64,000 nucleotides of DNA. Source: Galeopsis tetrahit. Lineage: Eukaryota; Streptophyta; Magnoliopsida; Lamiales; Lamiaceae. The notes below the pieces were generated by a model. It did no database searches, had not been told where the DNA came from, and worked only from the letters and a program-made list of their open reading frames with translations. The stretch lies in NCBI GenBank assembly GCA_963675135.1, contig OY776133.1, positions 35,675,494-35,739,493 on the forward strand. The letters run 5' to 3'. The translations under genes and the position numbers were made by a program. Positions 34,319 through 42,576 of the stretch are shown here, piece by piece (position 1 is the stretch's first letter; the number at the start of each line of letters is the position of its first letter).

Positions 34319-34675
34319 ATTATGGTAGCAGACGAAGCAGGCTCTACAACGAATGCGGATACAAGTTTCACATATATACAGGGAAGGCAATGCAGTAGCG
34401 GATGGACTTGTAGCAATGCACGAACGTGGATTCCGCTGGTTTCATGAGCCCCCAGACCAGATTAGAAGCCTTTCTTTTAAAGATATAAATGCATAATTTT
34501 ACAGATTCACCTTTTAGAGGAGTCTACCTTTTTCCTTGACTAAGTTTTTCCATAAGGAGGGTTTACTTGGCAAGGTTTTAACGGGACTCCGGTCATCAGA
34601 ACGACATGTGTTCTATTGATTATAGGTTTTTCAGTAATAAAAGAACTGAATTTATATTAAAGTGGTCCGTTCAAG

Positions 34676-34842
34676 CACCCATGAATCAACTTTAATTAAG
34701 ATGAATATATATGTGTTATAAGATAATCAACTTTAATTAAGATCAATATATATGTGTTACAAGATAGACCTCTAGCCCATAGAATATAATCAACCTTATA
34801 TCTAATCACACAATGAACAAACATCCTTACTTCATGACTAAA
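34676..34842. other. AT-rich flank with a short direct repeat
   Basis: ATAATCAACTTTAATTAAGAT and the following ATATATATGTGTTA occur twice (from about 34684 and 34723). The stretch is probably part of a degraded LTR into which LINE 2 inserted. Confidence 0.5.
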
Positions 34843-35113
34843 ATAATTTCATCTAATCTAAAAAAAAACTTCGAGCTTGTAGAGATGTGGGAATTAATTC
34901 ATTTATATTAATTCTCTAATTCAACCCCCCTCCACCCGTGGGCCGAATTTTCACGTATACCCTTTGGGGAAGAGGTGTATTGAGTGGACAATTTAAATGA
35001 GAATTGAATCTAGGACACTTGAAGCTCTGATACCATGGAAAATTTTCGTCTCTTTTGAAAGTCCAAACTTTTAGAGAGGTGGAAAATTAATTCTAGTATA
35101 TTAATTCCATAAT
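34843..35113 (-). mobile_element. TRIM retrotransposon, minus-strand copy
   Basis: Short LTR-like arms of about 75-80 bp (about 34843-34922 and 35036-35113) flank a tiny internal region. TGGTATCAGAGC, the tRNA-iMet primer site, lies on the minus strand at 35035-35024, directly inside the 5' arm. A polypurine tract (GGGTGGAGGGGGGTTGA on the minus strand, 34937-34921) adjoins the other arm. This PBS-PPT layout without coding capacity defines a terminal-repeat retrotransposon in miniature. Confidence 0.82.
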
Positions 35114-35213
35114 ACTCGTGATCTCACTCAAAAGTATTCTGAATTTGTATACCTTTACAATGTTGACATTCAAAAGTATTTATACTGGTCTTCTTCTCCT
35201 TGATAGTAGAAGT

Positions 35214-35513
35214 TATTATTAGGAATTAATATACAAGAATTAATTCCCCACCTTTCTACAAGTTTAGACTTTTAGATGAGACAAAATTCTTTTATGGTAT
35301 CAGAGCTATAAGGCTCACGCCCACACGTCCTGGGTTTGATTCTTGCTGAAAGAAACTCCACCCATTTAAATTGTCCACTAGATGGGCCTCCTACCCAAAA
35401 AGGATAAAAGGTGATTATTCGGCCCACGAGTGAGGGGGAGTATTATGAATTAATATACAAGAATTAATTCCCCACCTCTCTACAAGTTCGGACTTTAGAT
35501 GAGATAAAATTCT
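35214..35513 (+). mobile_element. TRIM retrotransposon, plus-strand copy
   Basis: LTRs of about 75-80 bp (about 35214-35294 and 35441-35513) share GAATTAATATACAAGAATTA and ACAAGTTYRGACTTTTAGAT. TGGTATCAGAGC at 35295-35306 is the primer site, and GAGTGAGGGGGAG (35429-35440) is the polypurine tract. It is the same family as the copy at 34843-35113 but in opposite orientation, so the pair forms a long imperfect palindrome. Terminal bases and a TSD were not settled. Confidence 0.85.
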
Positions 35514-36039
35514 CCCAGTTATTTGCACAGTTAGTTAGTTTGCCACGTCAGTTACTCGTTGCAGCAAACTACGTGTGAAATGACTCAACCGTTTGAAAAT
35601 TATGCCCTATTGAAGTTCCACCCGTAAAACAGTTAACAAACCTTTAATCGCTCCTTCAGTAGACAAAATCACTCAACTGAGATAACCCTTTTGAAATCAA
35701 CTTTGAGACAAGTCTGTTGGATATGGACAACCTTGCTGAAATCCCATCTAACCAAGTCCACTAAACCCTTCTCGCCTGAACGACTCAGCTAATCTTAACT
35801 AGACAACTCAACTGACCAACAACGACCCAACTCATTTGACTTGAACTAAATTCTCAACTCATCCGACTGACCTTAAGTTCATCCCATCTGATCCCAATTC
35901 AGCTAATTCACCTCAGTTGAATTCCTTAAGACCGTCTTCTGACTATCTTCACGGGTTATTTACCTCAACTGATCAATTTAGCTGATTGACCTCAAATGAT
36001 TTTGAGATAACTCTCACAAATCTTCACTTTAACTCAAAA
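35514..36039 (-). mobile_element. Degraded LTR-like sequence downstream of Copia relic
   Basis: This stretch is rich in CTCAACTGA/CTCATCTGA-like motifs and contains no reading frame. It follows the RNase H end of a minus-strand Copia relic, so by position it is the 3' untranslated region and LTR of that element. No intact LTR end was recognised. Confidence 0.45.
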
Positions 36040-36195
36040 TCAAACCTGATTCCACCAAGAATGCTTGTCACTACTCTTTTCAAGAGAAACCCTTCTCCTA
36101 TGGGAATCAATGCAAACCAATAAATGTAAGACATAACTCAAACTTTGAAGTTGGTAATGCCTTAGTGAATGCATCAATTGGTCGGATTTGACAAG
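36040..36195 (-). pseudogene. Copia RNase H C-terminal relic
   Basis: A minus-strand reading gives QIRPIDAFTKALPTSKFE then a stop shortly after, matching the DxFTKPLP motif that ends Copia pol. The upstream part is cut off by the dispersed repeat at 36196-36690. Only the last ~40 residues of pol survive. Confidence 0.7.
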
Positions 36196-36690
36196 ACGGA
36201 AAAATATACACTCTCGTCGATAATAATTTGTCGACAAAAGTGTACATGTTCAATACTAATTTATCAAAAATTAAAATAAAAAAATATATATGTATGTGTT
36301 GTGCGTGCATGACCGTACGTAGAGATGTTTAGGGGGGGGGGGGAGGAGGGAAGGGAAGGGAAGGCGGCAGCAGAAGATGGGGAGAAATGGTGGAGAAGAT
36401 ATATACATATTTTTTTAGGAGTGAAAGTTGAAGATGGAGAAATTAAAGGAAGAAGGTGAAATAAAGGTTTTTTTCGAGTGGGATGTAGTTAGTAAGGTAT
36501 TTTTTTGAGAGAAAAGAGTAATTTAGACAATTTACGGAGAGTGCATTTAACATTCTCTTATGGGGGATGTGCATTAATCGAGGGAGTACGGTTAACAAAG
36601 CTGGAGGTGCAGATAGCCATACCCTTCTTTTTGGGCTTTTGGGACCTTTTCTACCTGGAGTTTGGCTCATGGGTACGGTTATTTGAACTT
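36196..36690 (-). repeat. Dispersed repeat, copy 2 (family of 5800-6620)
   Basis: The reverse complement contains CTCCAGCTTTGTTAACCGTA, GTTAAATGCACTC, a C-rich block (G-rich on plus at 36329-36400) and a TCGACAAAAGTG block, in the same order as copy 1. The plus-strand run of ten G at 36330 followed by GGGAAGGGAAGG is part of it. Confidence 0.55.
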
Positions 36691-37277
36691 ATGTCATTGT
36701 TTGATACACACTCTTGTTTAGACCACTCTTAAAAAAATTCAGATTACTAGATACTCATATACTCCACCCTAAAAAAAAAAAAAACGCATGTCTTCCTCTC
36801 CACTCCTTAAAGCAATTGACCCACCCTCAAAGCCTATAGATACTCATACTTAAGTTGTTTGCTTTTAATGATACTTTGTAGCTATAACACATATTTTTAT
36901 TTGATTTAAATGACACGTGTTAAAAATCTAGTTGAATGGAATACCAGTGATAAAAAACATTGTACACCGTACCAAAACAAATAATATATAGTTAGGAAAC
37001 TAATTTCAAATGAAAAAGGTTAAGTGACTAATATCAAAAGTTAGGATAAATCAAGCCACTAAGAAAATTATTTTACCCATAGAATTAATCAATTAGCTAG
37101 ATTACAATCTTTGCTTATATTTGATTTAGAAAAAAATTATTTTTTTATCATGTAACTTTACTAAATCTGAATTGATTTTGGTCCGATTGATTTTTTTTAA
37201 TTGTCATATAACAATATTTAATGTTTCGACTTTTTAGTTCTATTACATATAGTAAGTAGTTGGAGGGTAGTTGGAGG
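36691..37277. other. AT-rich stretch, nothing recognised
   Basis: No reading frame, paired terminal repeat or RNA signature was seen. It ends in GTTGGAGG (37270-37277), the left copy of the next hAT element's TSD. Confidence 0.5.
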
Positions 37278-38148
37278 TAGGGGTGGGAAAAAAATCGAAA
37301 AATCGAACCGACAATTTTCGATTTATTTAGTTCGATTTATTCGATTGTTCGATTTGGTTGAAATTTTTTAAAATTTCGGTTTTTTCGGTTTAGTTCGGTT
37401 TATATTTTTCAAAAACCGAATAAACCGAACCGACCGAATTATAAATAAAAATAAATATAGTAAATAAACATATATATATATATATATACATATATATAAT
37501 ATAAATAAAACCATAGATCTAATCTAAAAGTAAACAATTAAACATTCATTTTCATTTCTGCTGTTTCTTCCCCATTTCTGCCGAAACTAAAGAAACTGAA
37601 TGAAGAAGTCGAAGAAGATAATGGAGGTAAGATTTCTTGTTCTCTCAGAAATTGCTTGGGATATTTTTGTTGTTCCCATCTCAACGGTAGCTTTCTATTC
37701 TCTCAGAAATTTGCTGGGATATTTTTGTTGTTCCATCTCAACGGTAGCTTTATGTTCTCTCAGAAATTGCTCGGGATATTTTTGCTGTTTGCTGTTCACA
37801 CTTTCTGTTCTCTCAGAAATTGCTCGGGATATTTTTGTTGTTCACATCTCAACGGTAGCCTCAGAATCTGCTTTTAATACGGCAGGATGAGTGCGTGATG
37901 CATTTACGAGTTCATTAACTCCTAAATAGTGCAATGTCTTATTTGTGCTCAAGATTGGCTTCGCAAAAAAAGTCTTTTCCAGTTGAGGTTGAAGAAATTC
38001 GGTTCGAACTGAACCGAACCAACCGAATTGTAATTCGGTTCGGTTTTTATATAATTTTGATTCGATTCGGTTCATTTTTTTAAAACTTCGATTATTTCGA
38101 TTCGATTGAAAAAATGTCAAAACTGAACCGACCGAATGCCCACCCCTA
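37278..38148. mobile_element. Non-autonomous hAT element 2 (871 bp)
   Basis: Ends are TAGGGGTGGG and CCCACCCCTA, a perfect 10-bp inverted repeat. The flanks GTTGGAGG and ATTGGAGG match at seven of eight positions, as an aged 8-bp hAT TSD would. Subterminal regions are full of CGGTTCGGTT/AACCGAACCG motifs at both ends, clustered as transposase-binding repeats usually are. The interior holds a four-copy tandem repeat and no transposase. Confidence 0.9.
37636..37862. repeat. Four tandem copies, about 60 bp, inside hAT 2
   Basis: Units contain TTCTCTCAGAAATTGCT, GGGATATTTTTGTTGTT and ATCTCAACGGTAGC. The third unit is longer with an inserted GCTGTTTGCTG. No coding sense is apparent. Confidence 0.88.
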
Positions 38149-38673
38149 ATTGGAGGTCACACATATTAACAGGGGCGGAACTAGGTATTAGCTTAGAGTG
38201 GCCTTGGCCCCCCTCAACCCAACCCCCACAACCTATGTATATATATCCCACGTTTCCTTTCCCCATATCTTACTCAATGACCACTTCTTTTCCTTCTTCT
38301 AAATATTCTATCTATTTTTTATTATGCTACTCAATTTGTTAGTCAAATTTTTATTCTTAAAATCTTTTTTTTTTCCTCCCCTCCATAAAACTTAAGGATC
38401 TCTATTCAACTTTTTTATAATTAATCTCATTTATTTTCATTTAGTGGATTAATTATTTCACTAACAATATTTTGTTTGTTCTATACATTTTCAAATATTT
38501 ATATTTCTAAGTATAATTTCTTTGATTATAAGTCTTTTTTTTTATTCAAATTAATATTGTTGAATACTTAATTTATAGTGTAAATTAGTACAATAATATG
38601 TTATTTTTATTTTTTTAAACTAAAGTTACGAAGAAGTTGTTTTTATATTGTTTTAATAGGTTATCATTGAGCA

Positions 38674-39597
38674 TTGGATGTACTACGCGAGGGCCAGGAC
38701 GGTAGTGAGAAGGGAGAGCTTCTCTCTCTAGAGAGTTGCTCCTCCCCTTTTCCGCCGCCGATCCGTCTCCGGTCCGTCGTCTCCGTCCCTGTCTCCGTCA
38801 TCGTCCCTGTTGCCGTCCATATCTCCGTCCCTGTCTCCGTCATTGTATCTATTCCGCCGTTGACCGGTAGCCGATTCGCCGCCGCCGTCAGCCTAGTCTC
38901 CGATTTCATCTTTTTTTTTTGTTTTTCTTGCAAGATCTAAGAGCAGATCTTCAGATCTACGCTTTTCTTGGCCGGACGCCGTCGTCGCCGCTCCACCGCC
39001 GTCGCCACCGGCGATCTGGTTGTTCCAGTTTTTTTTTTCTTTCTTTTATGTAGATATTTGCTTCGTTTCTTGTGAGGGATCAACACAGAAAATATTCTAA
39101 CGGAGCCACGGTGACCGTTTGGGTATTTTTGTGTTGATCTCGTTTACTGTTTTATAGGTTTTTTTGTGCTTGATTAGTATAGTGTTTTAGTTGTTGCTTG
39201 TTCTTTCTGCTGCGCCTTGTGCGTCTCGTTTTTCAGTTTTCGTTATGGGTCTTTGTTGTAGTTGTGGGACTACCTTTTTTATGGTTGGGCTCTTCGAGAT
39301 GGTTTCGAGAGCCCTGGTATTCTGATTCGGATTTTAGGGATACAGTACTTGGTGGAACTTTGCTTGTTTCTTCTGTTTTCTATTCTTGATATGAGAACAC
39401 CTTAGTGTGGGGTTGTCTCGTTGAAAGATTGAAGACCTGGGCACCATTTTAGAAGGCAAAGGGAAACTCGTCTTTCCTCTTCTCATGATAAGAGTGGACG
39501 GCGATACTAAGATTTGAAGATCAAGAGGTTGAGTTAGGGATTTGTAATCTTATTATTGTATGATCTTGTAAACCCCATCAAAAAAAAAAAAAAAAAA
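38674..39597 (+). mobile_element. Poly(A)-tailed retroposon (0.92 kb) with 16-bp TSD
   Basis: AGGTTATCATTGAGCA lies at 38658-38673 and again at 39598-39613. The second copy follows an 18-A tract after TGTAAACCCCATC. The body has a CTCTCTAGAGAG motif, a GC-rich CTCCGTCCCTGTCTCCGTC repeat (38755-38900) and then T-rich sequence. These are hallmarks of LINE-mediated retroposition. I see no convincing coding frame, so it is a non-autonomous LINE derivative or a retrocopy of a non-coding or 5'-leader-rich RNA. Confidence 0.85.
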
Positions 39598-39613
39598 AGG
39601 TTATCATTGAGCA

Positions 39614-40279
39614 CATTAAAATAAGATTTGGGCTAGTCTTACGTGAAATATTGCATATATGCATTTCAGTCATTCATACTCAAATTCTTTATAAATACAC
39701 TCATTGACAGTTCAACCCATATTTTTTATAAATACACCCACTGACAGTTTAATTCACACTCATATTTTTTTTAAATACACCCACTAGCAGAAATTGTATT
39801 TAGTCATCTTCTCCAAGCAGTTTTCGGCCACCCCAGGCCTCGGCCGAACGCTGAAATTTACGACGGCCTTAATCTTTAAATATTTTCTATTTTTTTTAAA
39901 TATTCTTTAATAGTTATTATGGATCAAGGTTATTTTATATTACTACATGCAATAATATATGTTACTATATGTTATAAAATGAGTTACTTAATCAATAAAA
40001 ATTCTAGAAAATAATAATACATAAAAGAATCGGTATTACTATATAAAAAATTATATGTTACTACATACTACAGTTTGAATTACTACATTAAATATGCGTT
40101 TGTTACTATATGTAATTTTATCAAATGATTTGCATTACAACATAGTTATTGTATTTACTACATTCGATAATATATGTTACTACGTATTATAATGTGAGCT
40201 ACTACATTAACAAAAACACTAAAAAAAACGTGTTACTAAATAAAAGAATTTGCATTTTATATAAAATATTTTGTGTTAT
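39614..40279. repeat. Degenerate TTACTAC/ATATGTTACTA-rich sequence
   Basis: Irregular repeats of TGTTACTACAT and ACTACATAT fill 39920-40275 and continue after Copia 2 at 49203-49265. It was therefore one block before that insertion. No genes are present. Confidence 0.7.
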
Positions 40280-41648
40280 TGTTGGTCCCAAAAGTTGAGT
40301 TAAGATTGAGTAAGCTAAGAAAAAGTCTAGAGGGGAGGGGTGAATAGACTTTTCAAATTCTATCAAAATATTAGAGTTTTTAGTGCGGAAATGTGTTCTG
40401 TACAGTACTGTTCTTAAAATCAGCCCAGTACTTCACAGTTAACTTTTATACTCAACTTTTCTTTAAATCTTTTCTTTAGAAAACTTACTGTTCTTGTTCA
40501 ACAAATATATCAACAATTAATCAAAACATAAACAGTAAAGAACACAGGATTTTATAGTGGTTCGACAAATGTCTACATCCACTCTCACAACTCCAGTTGC
40601 GATGTTTTATTACTCTTCTTCACTTGAGTACTTGTAGCTTAGAGTCCCAAGATTAAGACTTTGATCTTGTCGATTACACCTCTAGGTATATCTTCGATCT
40701 ACTAGTAATTTCACAAGTAACTAGCACACTTGTTTACACAATACAAACTTAAAACGAAAAGTAAAACTTCTCTTTGTAATAGCCTTTGATTTCTTCAAAT
40801 CAGATTTGTGGCTTCTCTTCAGTTCTTCAATCTTCAACTCTGTGAGTGCTTGAATACTTGAATGCTTCTTGATTTGCTCTTGGTAGTAATTGTATCAGTA
40901 GTGTCAGTAGTCTTTTCAAGTAGAAGATCACACGGTATTTATAAGATCTAGTATAACAGTTAGCAGTTTGTGAACTAACTCTCAACTAACTCATAACCGT
41001 TTCTTGTTGTAACTTCCTTCTGTTTTGTAACCAACTTATCTTATCTTTGCAAGTCAGCATATCTTCATATAAATTTTCAGTTACGCCTTAAATAAGTTAT
41101 CCAAACTTATTCTTCAAACAAACCAACCCAGCACAGTAAACTACTCTTCTTAGTTTTACTGCTCTTGGTCAGTCAGCACAGTTCTTCCAAACTGTTCAGC
41201 TTCCTTCAAAAACTTCACTTGATTTCTTCATCTTCTGAAATAATCTTCTTAGTCTTCTTTTAGTCTTCTTTAGTCTTCTGACTTCAATCTAATCTACTGT
41301 TCTAACTATTACAATGCTGAATACAATAGAATACAACTTTACAAATATAAAACCGATCTATACATCAACTGAACTACATACAGATGAGTATAACTAAGTC
41401 CTATACTACAAGCTGTCTATACAATATTTCCATCAGCTTAGTTCTTAAACAGTTCATATATCAGATTAGTAATATACTAAGATCAGTAAACTTAATCAAC
41501 ATAACACATTAAGATCAGTAATCTTATATCATATAATTCACATAAAACAACATATAATCACATATATCATTAACTCTAAAGTTACTTTTGGCCATCAAAA
41601 CATATAATCATCAATTAGAACATTGTTTATAGGATTCATATCCCAACA
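40280..41648 (-). repeat. Copia-2 3' LTR
   Basis: The minus-strand polypurine tract CAAAAAGGGGGAAAT (about 41664-41650) lies just inside, marking this as the 3' LTR. ACACAGGATTTTATAGTGGT is the motif shared with the SIRE-type solo LTR at 28.3-29.9 kb. Confidence 0.95.
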
Positions 41649-41872
41649 ATTTCCCCCTTTTTGATGAAGCCAAAACTACTTAAACATTCTAAGATCAGTA
41701 GTTAAGATATATAGTTAATCATATCAGTTCATCAATTCAAAAATCAGATTAGATTCATATTCAAAATAAGATCAAATATATCACATATTACAACTAATTC
41801 ACATAGTCACAGAAATAAAGAAATAAAGATAAGGATAAGAAATGCTATCTTCTTCAGCATAGTCCTTCATCT

Positions 41873-42406
41873 TCAGTCTCCATCAGGTATTCTGAATGCC
41901 AAGTACAATCTGTTCTTGATATCCATCATGTGCTTATGATCAGTTATGCCTTCATCTTTAATGATCTGTGAAATTATGTTTCTGATCTCTGAGTAATCTG
42001 GTTCACCATTTTCAAGTCTTGGAGGATCCCAAACAGGTTCTTCTGGACAAATAATCTGAATACCTGCACCAGCAGCTAACAACAAAATATGTTCCAAAAA
42101 ATCTCTTGAGATATTCATCATGAATGCATCAAAGTCAGAATATTCATCTTCCTTGCTTGAATGGTTACCAAATTTCTTCACAATAAAATTTGCAATCTGC
42201 CATTTCTTTTTCAAGTTATTCCAGAACTCCATATCTTCTGGATCCACAACAAATTCCATGAATTGTTCATCCAGAATAGTTCCAACAGATTTAGACTTCA
42301 TTTTCTTTTTCAATGCAGCAACTCTATTATCAAACTTCTTTCTTGTAGCTTCTGCATCTTTCATCTTTTGTTTTCTAATCTGTTCAGCAGATCTTTTCTC
42401 AGTCAT
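41873..42406 (-). CDS. Copia-2 ORF3b, 177 aa, unknown function
   Basis: Its ATG at 42406 overlaps the TGA that closes the extended 765-aa frame (42405-42403), giving an ATGA overlap. The first 40 residues are strongly basic and likely helical (KRSAEQIRKQKMKDAEATRK). The remainder is mixed, with DPEDMEFWNNLKKKWQIANF and a DHKHMMDIKNRLYLAF tail. I do not recognise the family. By position it belongs to the extra 3' ORF region of SIRE-type Copia elements. The open frame in a recent element suggests it was coding in the parent. Confidence 0.6.
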   Translation of the reverse strand: MTEKRSAEQIRKQKMKDAEATRKKFDNRVAALKKKMKSKSVGTILDEQFMEFVVDPEDMEFWNNLKKKWQIANFIVKKFGNHSSKEDEYSDFDAFMMNISRDFLEHILLLAAGAGIQIICPEEPVWDPPRLENGEPDYSEIRNIISQIIKDEGITDHKHMMDIKNRLYLAFRIPDGD

Positions 42407-42576
42407 TTCAATTTTCTTTTTCTTTTTCCAGAAGAAGATTCAGCAACATGTTTCTGAGTAGCAGTTTCTTGAGTAACAGAATCAGGATTTTGTAACTTTA
42501 ACTTCAGACTGATGATTTCTTCTTTCAAATCATCAATGCTGGCTTTCAACTCATCTTGACTCACAACCAATTGAGC

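Larger units (their letters stand above)
30477..34656 (+). mobile_element. L1-type LINE 2 (4.2 kb), RT-deleted, 19-bp TSD
   Basis: TTAAAGTGGTCCGTTCAAG occurs at 30458-30476 and exactly again at 34657-34675. Between the copies lie a short 5' leader, an intact ORF1, an endonuclease frame, a zf-RVT region, an RNase H domain and the 3' tail shared with the LINE at 6.6-13.5 kb. The whole RT palm is missing between about 32990 and 33085. The 3' end contains a mosaic of duplicated segments (33980-34318). It therefore looks full-length at the 5' end but carries internal rearrangements, and it would need trans help to move. Its target sequence resembles a Copia LTR motif. Confidence 0.93.

Noticed and set aside
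35024..35306. Primer-site motifs as evidence of one large LTR retrotransposon
   Set aside because: The two TGGTATCAGAGC sites face opposite ways and each has its own short LTRs and PPT, so two TRIMs explain them better.
42120..42461. Plus-strand frames over Copia-2 ORF3b
   Set aside because: Phe/Leu-rich antisense shadow of a Lys/Glu-rich coding region.
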